Source: Strigamia acuminata (taxonomy: Eukaryota; Arthropoda; Chilopoda; Geophilomorpha; Linotaeniidae). Taken from it: a DNA stretch of 60,000 bases. Position 1 is the stretch's first letter. Each line of letters opens with the position of its first letter. Under the pieces are notes generated by a model that was given only the letters and a program-made list of their open reading frames with translations, was not told the DNA's origin and searched no databases. The stretch covers positions 6,962,259 to 7,022,258 of the forward strand of contig OX442320.1 of NCBI GenBank assembly GCA_949358305.1. Direction: 5' to 3'. Position numbers and translations under genes: made by a program. Shown one piece after another: positions 40,345 to 53,175 of this stretch.

Positions 40345-41543
40345 ATGGCACTTGTATGGACACTCATCTTCATCCTAGTCCTGTGCTGCCAGCCAGCTTC
40401 AGCCATTTCAACCGGTCAACATGAATCGAGCCGAGAAAATTACATCTCGCATTCCCGCATTCATCCTGAAATATGGCCGCTCACAGCAGTAGAAAAAACT
40501 AAAATAGATAAATCAGAAATTAAGCAAGAATCAACACTACAACACTACAACAGCTTCGATGATATTTGCCAGACATGTTTAGGAATTGAAGACTGCCGAT
40601 CAAAAATGCGCAAATTTTGCAGTTCGCCATCTGCGAATTGTCCTTTATTTGTTAAAAATTTCGAGAGGCACTGTTTACATTACAGTAAGTGTCAATTCTC
40701 AATTTTTCAACAAGTCATACATTATGTTTGCTTATTTATTACGTCACAGGGTGCACGCGTGACTTTGATTGCCAGGTTAGGTGGAAAAACTCGATGTGCA
40801 GTGTGAACAAATGTTACTGCCAATGGAATTTCTTGTATAATTTTGATGACAACAAGTGCAACTCCATAATTTGTAATATAAGTGTATCTGTTCAATCTTT
40901 TATACCAACTTTTCTCTATTTTTGTATTTTAGATAAACACGAACAGAGAACTTCAAAAACAACTAGAACACATGGTACATCGAACGTAAAGAAAATTTGA
41001 AAAAAAAATGATAAGTCACCTAATTTTCATCACTTAGTTGGCCATAAAAGCGGTTTCGGCGGCCGGTGTAACTCCAACTACGAGTGCAGTTGGAAAAACC
41101 TGTTGTGTGTATGGAGTCAATGCGTTTGTCCATACAATACGCGGCCAAATTTCGTTTTTAAACACTGCGAAAAAAATTGTAAGTCTACATCAATACAAAG
41201 CGTATGCTAGTGAATGAATTTTTGATCCAAACATGTATAAATCAGATATCCATGACACCTCGAACAAACACGGCAACTACTTCATAGGTGTCGCAATCTC
41301 GTTCCTTTTGATATTACTTTTCGTGGCGGTTTGCATCTCTTGGTGCAGGGGAAGGTAACTTGGGCTTTGGCTACTTTCCCTCCCGTTATTTACATATTTG
41401 CGTGTTTAAGGCGGTCCGATCGATCACCAAAGCCTGATAATGACCATCAATCGCAAAATCACGGCTACCACGTCGATTGTTCTCAAAGCGATGGACATAC
41501 AAATCATAACTATCGTACCTTCGACCATGTATTGATCAAGTAA
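40345..41543 (+). CDS. Array copy A: EB-like cysteine-rich membrane protein
   Basis: No named family recognised. Six exons read in phase: 40345-40684, 40750-40872, 40933-40974, 41038-41178, 41246-41354 and 41411-41543. Signal peptide MALVWTLIFILVLCCQPASA; Ser/Asn-rich linker; module 1 DICQTCLGIEDCRSKMRKFC; module 2 CTRDFDCQVRWKNSMC...CYC; short Thr-rich stalk; module 3 RCNSNYECSWKNLLC...CVC; membrane helix GVAISFLLILLFVAVCIS; tail RSDRSPKPDNDHQSQNHGYH ending FDHVLIK. Modules 2 and 3 have the C-x5-C, C-x4-C-x-C spacing of EB modules. The tail lacks the PPxY/LPxY part of other copies because it jumps directly to the sequence matching their last exon. Copy D is nearly identical. Confidence 0.75.
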
Positions 41544-41799
41544 ATTAAATTAAATTTTAACGAACAATGATTAACATTTATAGAAACCAACTTGTACAGT
41601 TTTTCTTTGAAAACTATGGTATCTCTTGTATTTATTTAATTCTTAATTATAGTAAATAGTGTACCTTAAGAGAGTTTTGTAGAGCGACCAGCAAATAAAC
41701 CGACACATGTGAATGGCAGCTTACTTGTTAGTTTCTACTTAGGTACAAGTTTACAATACATTAATTCAAGCTATGATTCAATCTTCAAACTTTACTCTT

Positions 41800-42080
41800 A
41801 ATTTTAACTCATTAATTGATTTGTTTCGAGAAGACCACAACTCGCGCTCCCGGAATCGTCCTGCGATGCTCACAACAGTAGATTGAACGAAAATAGATAA
41901 ATCTGATATTAAACAAAAAGAAAAAATATTCTGATTTAAATTTGACAGAAATCAACACTTGAACACTACAACAACTTAACTGATATTTGCCAGACTTACA
42001 TAGAGGCTAAAGAACGTCTACCAAGAATGCCCGAATTTAGCGAATATGCGTGCGAAGGGTACTTTCTTTCTTTCTTTCAG
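41800..42080 (+). pseudogene. Array relic B (exon-1 and module-1 remnant)
   Basis: Sequence matching the linker and module 1 of array genes (AACTCGCGCTCCC, then GATATTTGCCAGACTTACATA) without start codon and with lost cysteine codons. A near-identical block lies at 47250-47520. No intact frame. Confidence 0.7.
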
Positions 42081-42727
42081 ATATGGGACAGTTTGTCAGT
42101 TTGTAAACAAACGCAACATTAAAAGTACATCATTTCAATCATTATTATACTAAAAAAGACTAAAAATCACAGGAAACTACTTTTCCTCGTAGAAGAACTT
42201 CAACTACAGTTCTGAGTAATCAGATTAGGCCAATGAAAGCCAAGTTTTCAGGGCTCCTCTTGAGTGTGGAAAGAGTGTAGGCAATAAGTTGCCTAGCATA
42301 TCTCCTTCTGTACAAATAAACTTGTCGATCCATCAAATCTGATCAGCCCAGACGTCTCACTCATTTCTTGGCCTTTTAGGCCCAAACTGAACGTTATTAT
42401 GAAGACCGCATTCAAGCGGTCGGATTACAACCCAGTCAAGACATAATACTTTCTACAAAATACGACTATGGTATAAAATAAAAAGTATAAAAGAGTCTTA
42501 TCTGCGACTAGAAAATAAACCGATATGTAAATGGTTGCTAATGTTGTTTCCACGAATAAACTATAGAAAGATAACTCTTTTTAACTGATTAATTGATTTG
42601 TTTTGCCATTCATTTGGCGCACCTTGCTTTTAGTTATTTGTTCTCAGTGATTAACTATCAACTTGTTATCTCAACACTTTGCAAATCCAGCAAACATATT
42701 GAGAAAAGCACCGTTTCCACAACGCCA
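42081..42727 (+). other. Repeated spacer and promoter of copy C
   Basis: 42081-42480 recurs at 47520-47940 and in part at 50890-51000, including GACCGCATTCAAGCGGTC with a 6-bp inverted repeat. From 42486 on it is the array promoter and leader. No gene. Confidence 0.6.
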
Positions 42728-44844
42728 ATGAAACTGTCTCTCATCTTCATCCTCGTCCTCTGTTGCCAGCCGGCTTCAGTCAGTTCAGCAACTTTACAGA
42801 AATCGAGCCGAGAAAACTACAACACGCCTTCCCGCGATCGTTCTCCGCTAATCAAAACAGTAAGATGAACTAAAATAAATAAATCTAATATTAACCAAAA
42901 AGAAAACAAATAGTCTACTTTAAATTTGACAGTTATCAACACTTGAACACTACAACAACTTCACTGATATTTGCCAGACTTGCGTAGAGGCTAAAGAATG
43001 CGAACGAAAAATGATCGAATTTTGCAAATATGCGAATTGTACTTTATTCCTTCCAGATATGGGAAACTGTCCATATTTAAGTAAGCGTCAATTGTGAGCA
43101 GGCCGTATATTATGTTTATTTATTTATTTATTATTCATCTTAGCGTGCGACGAAGACCCTGATTGCTTGGTTAGAGGAGGCCATTGTCGTTTAAACGGCT
43201 GCGACTGTAGATGCATTACGATGATAAAGTTTCTGACAGGCCATTGTATTTACCATCATTCATTTTTGTCAAAGTGTATAATCTAGTTAAAACCAGTTAC
43301 GGCGCGTTGTTATTATCAGCTATGGGTGTTCTAGCAATGGTGTTCTGTCGTCTGCTCTTTACTACAACTCAAAATCCAATTTATTCACAAATTTTGTATA
43401 AAATCTTCCCCAAAAAAAACTTAATTTACATTCTTTTTCTCCACATTTTTAATCAATTCCCTCGAATTAAATATCACAGGGCCACAAATACGACAAACAT
43501 GGGGCCTTACATTAAGAGCGGATTGATAGGTTCTCGCAGAAGGGCCCCTTGTGAGTGTGGGCGGGGATTATGCAAATTTTCAAATGGACCTCCAAACATG
43601 GCTGCGAAAAGGTCCCCACAGATCCATAAATTCTTGCAGTTATCAAAACTTGCAAAAACTCTCGGTAAACTTCCTAAGTTTTGGGTAAAGTCCCCAATAA
43701 TATACATCCCCATTCTTTTGTATCAACTTTCCACTATTTTTGTATTTTAGACGAAACCGAAGTTCGAGAAGAAGTACTAGAAGAACAAGAAGTACTAGAA
43801 GCACTCGGTGGAGCCGAACAACCAACTTCAATTGCAACTTCAATAGGTGCCTAAGGAATTTTCGTATTTCTCAGACTTCCGGTTAAAAAAAAAAACAAAA
43901 AAAAACTGATTTTACAAACTGGTACCGGAAATGACATTTAAAAAATTAATAAATTATACATCAATTTAGACGGACAGAAGTCTAAGATGTAATGCTTCCA
44001 TGCATTACAGATACAATCGTTTGCGATCTGACCCCGCTTGTTTGCGAATGTATATAATCTACAATAGTTAAAACCAGTTACGGCGCTAGGGGGCGATATT
44101 TGTTTTTGTCAGCTATGGGTAACCGATTAAACGATATGTTATGGATTTACTACAACCCAAGATCCAATTAATTCACAATTTTTGTATAAAATCATCTCAG
44201 AAGAAACTTAATTTATATTCGTTTGCTCCACATTTTTAATCAATTCCCCTGAATTAAATATCAAAGGGCCACAATCATGAAGTATGACACTTTAGCGACG
44301 CGCGACGGGTACATTTTGACAACAGGCCTTTGTTGCCTGTTTCAGACCAAAAATCCCAGAATTTCAAAACATTTTAAAACACGTGTCGCGTGACGTAACT
44401 GAAACGTGTCGCACGCACAACACGAGCAACTACTACACAAATTGAACGTAAACACAATTTGAAAAGAAATTAATAAATCACCTCATTTTCATCACTTAGT
44501 TGACAGCAGCGGCAGTTTCGGCGACACGTGTAACACCAAGGACGATTGCCGTCATTGGGCAAACTTGGTGTGTGTATCGAGGCAATGTGTTTGTCCGGAC
44601 AATACGAAGCCTAATACCATTTCTGGATTGTGCGAACAAAATGGTAAGTCTACATTAAGACATTATGCAAGTGAATAAATTTTTTTATTCAAATAAATTA
44701 GATGAGCCTAACAACTCGTTCAAGAATGTTGTAAGAATACTAGATTATACGCGCAATGTTATTGATTTCTGTGGCAACCACGTTGTTGTGGTAACAGCAC
44801 TTTTGTTCTGTATCGCACTTGCTTGTCTGCATCTGATCGAGTAA
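42728..44844 (+). CDS. Array copy C: tail-less member
   Basis: Exons: 42728-42859 (MKLSLIFILVLCCQPASVSS, a signal peptide), 42933-43080 (LSTLEHYNNFTDICQTCVEA and further cysteines), 43144-43245 (CDEDPDCLVRGGHC...CDCRC), 43751-43846 (acidic EEVLEEQEVLEALGG stalk), 44500-44643 (DTCNTKDDCRHWANLVC...CVC) and 44702-44844. Phases match at each junction. The last exon has a hydrophobic stretch HVVVVTALLFCIALACLHL and stops after IE, so there is almost no cytoplasmic tail. It differs strongly from the other copies in module 2 and stalk, and its third and fourth introns are long. A segment (about 43275-43485) is repeated within the fourth intron at 44052-44272. Confidence 0.65.
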
Positions 44845-45647
44845 AGTCATTATTCTGTTTTTCTCAACTTTGCCAAAACGTTTTTCTCTTTTCAAATCAC
44901 AAAGAACAGTATCAGCAACTCCATCGTAGGAATCGCCGTTTGCTGTGTCTTCGTATTACCATAGTGTTTAAAGGGAGTGGTAGCTAAACTCGGTCGCTTT
45001 TTTTTCTGCATTGTGTAGCAATAATCGTAATCAAGGAAGAAATAAAACACCTAGCAATGTCAAATTAATTTAAAAACATGAATGGAAAGAAGGCGATTCC
45101 AGACTCGTTGGGGGCGGATGGTCAGCCTTTTACTTAAGAAAAGGGGTTTCGGGTAACACAGAAAGACTTTAATTCGGTTTAAAAAAGATGGAGAAACTAG
45201 ACTGAAATGAACAGAAAATAAATGAAAAAAATCGTGGTTTTTGTCTCATTAAATTTCCATAAATCGCCTAACAACGTTTGAAAATTGTTTAAAAATGACG
45301 AATCCACGTCAATTTATGAACATAAATAACAACCAGATCAACAAATTCAACAGAATCTAAATGTGTTTTCCGTTTCGAAGCACAATAAGAAGGAAAATTA
45401 GATTAAAAAAAACAATCGAGAGATTTTCGTGAAAACAATGGGCTAGACTAGATAGACGAACATTTCATAAACATCAATTATACGTGATAAAAATAAATTG
45501 CACAAACTTTCTCCTTTTTAACTCATTAATTGATTTGTTTTGCCATTTATCTGGCTCACTATAATCATCACATTGCATATCACAGATTAGCTATCAACTT
45601 GTCACCTCAACACTTTTCAAATACCTGTCTCTCCACAACACAACGCA
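44845..45647 (+). other. Spacer and promoter of copy D
   Basis: No gene recognised. The right end (from about 45510) has the array leader with TTGATTTGTTTTGCCATT and a TATCAACTTGT motif; the TATA region of other copies is less clear here. Confidence 0.45.
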
Positions 45648-46829
45648 ATGACAATGGCACTGGCACTCATCTTCATCTTTGTCCAGGGTTGCCAGCCAGC
45701 TTCAGCCAGTTCAGCACGACGGAATATCATAACCGGTCAACATAAATCGAGCCGCAAAGACTACAACTCGCTTTCCCGCATTCGTCCTGAAGTATGGCCG
45801 CTCACAGCTGTAGAAAAAACTAAAACAGCTAAATCAGAAATTAAACAGGAATCAACACTACAACAGTACAACAGCGTCGATGATATTTGCCAGACATGTT
45901 TAGGAATTGAAGACTGCCGATCAAAAATGCGCAAATTTTGCAGTTCGCCATCTGCGAATTGTCCTTTATTTGTTACAAATTTCGAGAGACACTGTTTACA
46001 TTACAGTAAGTGTCAAAATTCTCACTTTTTCAACACGTCATACATTATGTTTATTTATTTATTACGTCACAGGGTGCACGCGTGACTTTGATTGCCAGGT
46101 TAGGTGGAAAAACTCGATATGTAGTGTGAACAAATGTTACTGTCAATGGAATTTCTTGTATAATTTTGATGACAACAAGTGCAACTCCATAATTTGTAAT
46201 CTAAGTGTATCTGTTCAATCTTTTATACCAATTTTTTTATACCAACTTGGAACACATGGTACATCAATCGTAAAGAAAATTTGAAAAAAAAATGATAAGT
46301 CACCTAATTTTCATCACTTAGTTGGCCATAAAAGCGGTTTCGGCGGCCGGTGTAACTCCAACTACGATTGCAGTTGGAAAAACTTGTTGTGTGTATGGAG
46401 TCAATGCGTTTGTCCATACAATACGCGGCCAAATTTCGTTTTTAAATACTGCGAAAAAAATTGCAAGTCCACATTAATACAAAGCGTATGCTATAGTGAA
46501 TGAATTTTTGATCCAAACATGTATAAATCAGATATCCATGTCACCTCGAACAAACACGGCAACTTCTTCGTAGGTGTCGCAATCTCGTTCCTTTTGATAT
46601 TACTTTTCGTGGCGGTTTGCATCTCTTGGTGCAGGGGAAGGTAACTTGGGCTTTGGCTACTTTTTTTCCCGTTATTTACATATTTGCGTGTTTAAGGCGG
46701 TCCGATCGATCACCAAAGCCTGATAATGACCATCAATCGCAAAATCACGGCTACCACGTCGATTGTTCTCAAAGGGATGGACATACAAATCATAACTATC
46801 GTACCTTCGACTATGTATCGATCAAGTAA
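45648..46829 (+). CDS. Array copy D: near-duplicate of copy A
   Basis: ATG at 45648 (MTMALALIFIFVQGCQPASA) begins the same structure as copy A: module 1 DICQTCLGIEDCRSKMRKFC, module 2 CTRDFDCQVRWKNSICSVNK, module 3 RCNSNYDCSWKNLLC, membrane helix GVAISFLLILLFVAVCIS, tail ending FDYVSIK, stop 46827-46829. The stalk exon of A (40933-40974) has lost its acceptor and first half here. Skipping it joins exon 2 to exon 4 in phase, giving a shorter stalk. Distances and sequence show a recent duplication of A. Confidence 0.75.
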
Positions 46830-47171
46830 ATTAAATTAAATTTTAACGAACAATGATTAACATTTGTAGAAACCAACTTGTACAGTTTTTCTTTGAAAAC
46901 TATGGTATCTCTTGTATTTATTTAATTCTTAATTATAGTAAAAAGTGAGTTTTTAAGAGAGTTTTGTAGAGCGAACAGCAAATAAACCGACATATGTGAA
47001 TGGCAGCTTAGTTTACAATACATAAATTCAAGCTATGATTCAATCTTCAAACTTTACTCTTAATTTTAACTCATTAATTGATTTTTTCGCCATTTATTTG
47101 GCTCACATTGCCTCTAGTCAGTGAGTAGCCGTCAACTTGTTACCTAAACAGTTTTCACATCCCACAGCGCA
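46830..47171 (+). other. Spacer, duplicate of sequence after copy A
   Basis: Matches 41544-41800 closely, then gives the leader of relic E'. No gene. Confidence 0.5.
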
Positions 47172-47520
47172 ATGGCACTGGTGCTCATCTTTATCCTTGT
47201 CCTGTGTTGTCAGCTAGCTTCTGCAAGACGGTTCAGCAAGACGGAATATCCCAAACACTTAACAAGAAAAATGGAGTCGAGGAGACTACAACTCGCGCTC
47301 CCGCAATCGTGCTGCGATGCTCACAACAGTAGATTGAACGAAAATAGATAAATCTGATATTAAACAAAAAGAAAAAATATTCTGATTTAAATTTGACAAA
47401 TAATCAACACTTGAACACTACAACAACTTAACTGATATTTGCCAGACTTACATAGCGGCTAAAGAACGTCTACCAAGAATGCCCGAATTTAGCGAATATG
47501 CGTGCGAAGGGTACTTTCTT
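47172..47520 (+). pseudogene. Array relic E' (frameshifted exon 1)
   Basis: ATG at 47172 and a good signal peptide (MALVLIFILVLCCQLASA), but the frame shifts just after it. The remaining linker and module-1 sequence matches relic B with several stops. Confidence 0.7.
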
Positions 47521-48185
47521 TCTTTCTTTCAGATATGGGACAGTTTGTCAGTTTGTAAACAAACGCAACATTAAAAGTACATCATTTCAATCATTATTAT
47601 ACTAAAAAAGACTAAAAATCATAGGAAACTACTTTTCCTCGTAGAAGAACTTCAACTACAGTTCTGAGTAATCAGACTAGGCCAATGAAAGCCAAGTTTC
47701 CAGAGCTCCTCTTGAGTGTGGAAAGAGTATAGGCAGTAAGTTGCCTAGAAATATCTCCTTCTGTACAAATAAAATTGTCGATCCATCAAATCTGATCAGC
47801 CCAGACGTCTCATTCATTTCTTGGCCTTTTAGGCCCAAACTGAACGTTATTACGAAGACCGCATTCAAGCGGTCGGATTACAACCCAGTCAAGACATAAT
47901 ACTTTCCACAAAATACGACTATGGTATAAAATAAAAAGTATAAGAGAGTCTTATCTGCGACTAGAAATTAAACCGATATGTGAATGGTTGCTAATGTTGT
48001 TTCTACAGTATGAATAAACTACGCAAAGATTACTCTTTTTAACTGATTAATTGATTTGTTTTGCCATTCATTTGGCGCACCTTGCTTTTAGTTATTTGTT
48101 CTCAGTGATTAACTATCAACTTGTTATCTCAAAACTTTGCAAATCCAGCAAACATATTGAGAAAAGCGCCGTTTCCACAACGCCA

Positions 48186-50408
48186 ATGAAACTGTCTCCC
48201 ATCTTCATCCTCGTCCTGTGTTGCCAGCCGGCTTCAGTCAGTTCAGCAACTCTACATAAATCGAGCCGAAAAGCTTATAACTCGCTTTCTCGCAATCGTC
48301 CTGAAGTATGGCCGCTCACAGCAGTAGGAAACACTAAAATAGATACATCAGAAATTAAACAGCAATCAACACTACAACCCTACAACAGCGTCGATGATAT
48401 TTGCCAGACATGTCTAGGAATTGAAGACTGCCGATCAAAAATGAGCAAATTTTGCAGTTCGCCATCTGCGAATTGTCCTTTATTTCTTCAAGATTTCGTG
48501 AGAAACTGTATACATTACAGTAAGTGTCAATTCTCAATTTTTCAACAAGTCATACATTATGTTTATTTATTTATTTATTACATCACAGGGTGCACAAATG
48601 ACTTACATTGCCAGGTTACGTGGAAAAACTCGATGTGCAGTGTGAACAAATGTTACTGCCAATGGAATTTCTTGTATAATTTTGATGACAACAAGTGCGA
48701 CTCCATAATTTGTAATAGAAGTGTATCTGTTCAATCTTTCATACCAACTTTTCTCTATTTTTGTATTTCAGATGAACCCGAACAGACAACTTCACAAACA
48801 ACTGGAACATATGGTACATCGAACGTAAAGAAATTTTAAATTTTTTTTTATAAATCATCACTTAATTTTCATCACTCAGTTGGCAATAGAGGCGTTTTCG
48901 GCGACCAGTGTGACACCGAGTACAATTGCAGTCGTTGGGAAAACTTGGTGTGTGTATCGAGTCAATGCGTTTGTCCAAACAATACGCAGCCAGATTACTC
49001 TTCTAATTGCTGCCGAGAAAATTGTAAGTATACATTAATACCCGGCGTGCGAGTGAATGAATATTTGATCCGAATATGTACAACTCTCTGACAACTCCTA
49101 TAAGACGACAAAAAAGAACCCCTCAGTACCGTCGAAATAGAACTCATCGTCATGGGATCGATCATTGGTCTTGTCGCGGTTTTTTGTTTTTTGATCTATA
49201 TCATAGATGCTTGTAGGTAAGTTGGATCTTGGCTACTTTCCTTTCGTTATTTACACATATGCGTGTTTAAGGTGTCCCAATTGTCACGGTCAATCCCCAC
49301 CTCGTAGAGGAGTGGAGGCTATACTGCGTTTGATTCGCCGAAGGTGGGCCGAACGACCACGTTCATCAACCAATAATTTGCCGCCCGATGCAATGTCGAC
49401 CTTAACGAACACGAGCAGCACTAGCGTTTTACGCGAAGGACAGTCCGATTTCCCGCCGAACTACACCGATGTTTACATGAAAGCATCGCAAGAAAAAGCG
49501 GACGAACGGGATGAGGGATTACCAACTTACTATGAAGCGGTAAAGCGACCCAAGGTAGAGTTGTGACAAGAAAAACAATGTGAATAATAGAAAATAATGC
49601 TAGCTAAAGCTTTGGCGAGTTCAAGTTTTGATTTTCTTTGATTTTGGTCTATTTCCAGTGTAATTCGCAGCCCGTGTTTGTCATCACACCGCATTCGTCA
49701 GGGGAAGAGCCAGGGCCGCAGTAAGCAAATCGGGCGCCCGGACCAAAATTCTCATTTCCGCCACCTCAGAAAACAAAATACATGACACTCAGTATCAGCT
49801 ATTTTTTGTTTTCTTTCAAGTCCGCTTCATTGTAGCAAGACATTATTTTAGCTCAAAAAATGGCTTTTGCACGAAAATATGAAGAAAAAGGTGGATTTTA
49901 TACAAAAAAAAATAGCAAAGGGTGCACGGCACTCAGACGACGGGACCGATGGGGCGGTGAGGGCCTTGGGTGCGGCGGGGTCTTGGGGGCGGCGGGTAGT
50001 GTGCAAAGTCTCATGTGGCACCCTTCGCACCCGGGCGTCAGAGAAGCCAGAAACACCCCTGACCAGTTGTTAAGAAATCCTACAAAACCAAGCATCCAAT
50101 TTGACACATGACACGCGTCTGACATCACTAAAATATCATTATTGGCTCCTCAAACACGAACGAAGCGACACCGTTCCGACAAAGTAAAACGAATTCCACC
50201 ATTCTAAAGTTTTCGCTTTTCTTTTCTGTTAAATTACAGGTCGTTCGGCGCGGCCGGAGCCTTCGCTCGTTCCGCCCCCGCCATATCGCCACCCTGGGAA
50301 GAGCGAGACTCATCGTGGACTTTAAGAACCAATGACCATCAATCGCAAAATCACGGCTACCACTTCGATTGTTCTGGAAGCGGTGGATATTATTGGGATT
50401 TGGTATGA
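48186..50408 (+). CDS. Array copy E: full-length receptor-like member
   Basis: Start ATG 48186 (MKLSPIFILVLCCQPASVSS). Order: module 1, module 2 (CTNDLHCQVTWKNSMC), stalk DEPEQTTSQTTGTYG, module 3 (QCDTEYNCSRWENLVC), membrane helix VMGSIIGLVAVFCFLIYIID, then an exon starting about 49272 with FPPNYTDVYM (PPxY) and LPTYYEAV (LPxY). It can end by reading through the next donor (VEL, TGA at 49564-49566). Spliced, it continues in an exon at about 49669 (CNSQPVFVITPHSSGEEPGP) and one from about 50240 (SFGAAGAFARSAPAISPPWE, then DHQSQNHGYHFD), with TGA 50406-50408. All junctions are in phase. Function unknown; PPxY/LPxY motifs are typical ligands of WW domains such as those of Nedd4 ligases. Confidence 0.72.
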
Positions 50409-51248
50409 TGTCATTTCTATTAAGCGCCCTCTAGCGCCTTATGTATAAATACGGTATTAGACTTTAGGGAACCACTTCCGGTTTTACCACGTTAACGTTA
50501 ACACCTTGTCCGTTATTCTCAACAACCTCAATCACCTTACATCCAACAGATATACAAGTTAAGATTATGGTTCCTTCAAATAATGATCATAGTGTTAGAA
50601 GGGATTAGTCGAGTAAATTAAAATCAAACCTTCGACTATGTATTGATCAAGTAAATTAAAATAAAACAATCCATTTTAACGAACAATGATTAAAATTTAT
50701 AGAAACCAACTTGTACAGTTTTTCTTTGAAAACTATGATATCTCTTGTATTTATTTAATTCTTAATTATAGTAAAGAGTGTAAGAGAGTTTTGAAGAGCG
50801 AGCAGCAAATAAACCGACACATGTGAGTGGCAGCTTATTGAATTATAATGGTTAATAGAGAGTTTGCGGTTGCCAATTGTTCCTTGTAATTATGAGTTAG
50901 GCCCAAACTGAACGTTATTGTGAAGACCGCATTCAAGCGGTCGGATTACAACCCAGTCAAGACATAATACTTTCTACAAAATACGACTATGGTATAAAAT
51001 AAAAAGTATAAAAGAGTCTTATCTGCGACTAGAAAATAAACCGATATGTGAATGGTTGCTAATGTTGTTTCTATGAATAAACTACGCAAAGATTACTCTT
51101 TTTAACTGATTAATTGATTTGTTTTGCCATTCATTTGGCGCACCTTGCTTTTAGTTATTTGTTCTCAGTGATTAACTATCAACTTGTTATCTCAAAACTT
51201 TGCAAATCCAGCAAACATATTGAGAAAAGCGCCGTTTCCACAACGCCA
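50409..51248 (+). other. Spacer and promoter of copy F
   Basis: 50409-50880 includes copies of the 3' flank of A (ATTAACATTTATAGAAACCA type) and 50890-51000 of the repeated spacer. TATAAAAG at 51007 and the array leader lead to the ATG at 51249. Confidence 0.55.
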
Positions 51249-52632
51249 ATGAAACTGTCTCTCATCTTCATCCTCGTCCTGTGTTGCCAGCCAGCTTCAG
51301 CCAGTTCAGCAAGACGGAATATCACAACCGGTCAACATAAATCGAGCCGCAAAGACTACAACTCGCTTTCCCGCATTCGTCCTGAAGTATGGCCGCTCAC
51401 TGCAGAAAACACTAAAATAGGTAAATCAGAAATTAAACGGCAATCAACACTACAAAGCTACAACAGCGTCGATGATATTTGCCAGACATGTTTAGGAATT
51501 GAAGAATGCCGATCAAAAATGAGCAAATTTTGCAGTTCGCCATCTGCGAATTGTCCTTTATTTGTTAAAGATTTTGAGAGACACTGTATACATTACAGTA
51601 TGTGTCAATTCCCAATTTTTCAACAGGTCATACATTATGTTTATTTATTTATTACGTCACAGGGTGCACATGTGACTTAGATTGCCAGGTTACGTGGAAA
51701 AACTCAATGTGCAGTGTGAACAAATGTTACTGCCAATGGGATTACTTTTATAATTTTGATGACAACAAGTGCGACTCTATGATTGGTAATATAAGTGTAT
51801 CTGTTCAATCTTTTATACCAACTTTTCTCTATTTTTGTATTTCAGATGAACCCGAACAGATAACTTCACGAACAACTGGAACATATGGTACATCGAACGT
51901 AAAGAAAATTTGAAAAAAAAATTATAAGTCACCTAATTTTCATCGCTTAGTTGCCAAGAGAGGCGTTTTCGGCGACCAGTGTGACACCGAGTACGATTGC
52001 AGTGGTTGGGCAAACTTGTTGTGTGTATCGAGTCAATGCGTTTGTCCAAACGATATGCAGCCAGATTACTCTTCTAATTTCTGCCGAGAAAATTGTAAGT
52101 ACACATTAATACACGGCGTGTGCTAGTGAATTAATTTCTGATCCAAACATGTATAAATTAGATGTCACTAACAACTGGTACAAAAACTCCAACTACATCG
52201 TAGGTGTCGTAATCTCGTCCATTTTAATATTACTTTTCGTGGCGATTTGCATTTCTGTGTGCAGGAGAATGTAACTTGGACCGTAGATACTTTGCTTTCT
52301 GTTATTGACATATTTGCGTGTTTAAGAATGTCCGATCTATATTCAAACGGCGATTCACGAGCTGTTGGAACGTCGGCCTTAACAGGCACGCCGCCGGAAT
52401 ACCCCGACGTTAACATGATAGCACCGCAAGGAAGAGCTGACGAACTAAGTAACAAATTACCAAGTTACGATGAAGCGTTGGGACAATCCGAGGTAGAGTA
52501 AATTCCGATTTCCTCGCAAACATTTCCAATTTCTTTCAATCTTTCTGCATTTTCCAGTGGAATTCGCAGCCATTGTTTGTCATCACAGCGCACTCTTCGG
52601 GTGAAGAGCGGAACTCAGCGCTGAACCACTGA
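51249..52632 (+). CDS. Array copy F: receptor-like member
   Basis: Signal peptide MKLSLIFILVLCCQPASASS; module 1 DICQTCLGIEECRSKMSKFC; module 2 CTCDLDCQVTWKNSMC; stalk DEPEQITSRTTGTY; module 3 QCDTEYDCSGWANLLC; membrane helix GVVISSILILLFVAICISVC; tail MSDLYSNGDSRAVGTSALTG, PPEYPDVNM (PPxY) and LPSYDEAL (LPxY). After the donor at GAG|GTAGAG the next exon (from about 52557) reads WNSQPLFVITAHSSGEE and ends SALNH, TGA 52630-52632. Read-through of the donor instead gives VE and TAA. The tail is shorter than in E, G and I. Confidence 0.72.
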
Positions 52633-53175
52633 CGCTCAACCGCAAAACCGCGACGAGAGTTCTGTAAGCAATGGACATATAAATCATGGTTATGTTACCT
52701 TCACCTTATGATCACAGTGTAAGAAATTAAAATCAAACAATCCATTTTAACGAACAATGATTAGCATTTATATAAACAAATTTGTGCGTATATTGCAATA
52801 CCACCTAAAATCTCTAGTTCCTCACGATTGTCAGGAGATGCAACATGTAATAAGTTTTCCACAAAATACAGCCAAATTATGGTAGTATTTATTACTTCTT
52901 AAGCAATAAAAAGTGTAAAAAAGTTTATACTGTAACTAGCAAATAAAACAAATCAATTAATAACCTTTGCATTAATTCAAACATCAGGTCAATCTTCAGA
53001 ATTGCAGTGAACAAATTGCGCAAAGTTTAATCTTTCTAACTGATTATTTGATTTGTTTTGTCATTTATTTCACCCACCTTGCTTTTAGTTAATAGTTATC
53101 AGTGATGACCTATCAACTTGTTATCTAAACAAATCCAATAACTTTGTTGAGACACATACCTGGTTCCACAACGCA
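52633..53175 (+). other. Spacer and promoter of copy G
   Basis: Begins with a decayed match to the last-exon tail (GCTCAACCGCAAAACCGCGAC) and continues into AT-rich spacer and the array leader. Confidence 0.45.

Noticed and set aside
42406-42425. GACCGC...GCGGTC palindrome as part of a tRNA or tRNA-derived SINE
   Set aside because: No A- or B-box and no cloverleaf; it belongs to a spacer duplicated with the array.
43507-43713. Open frames inside the third intron of copy C
   Set aside because: The sequence is repeated as intron or relic elsewhere and the frames are not shared.
50128-50313. Minus-strand frame over the last tail exon of copy E, and similar frames near 54.0, 58.1 and 58.7 kb
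   Set aside because: Antisense shadows of tail exons that align between copies on the plus strand.
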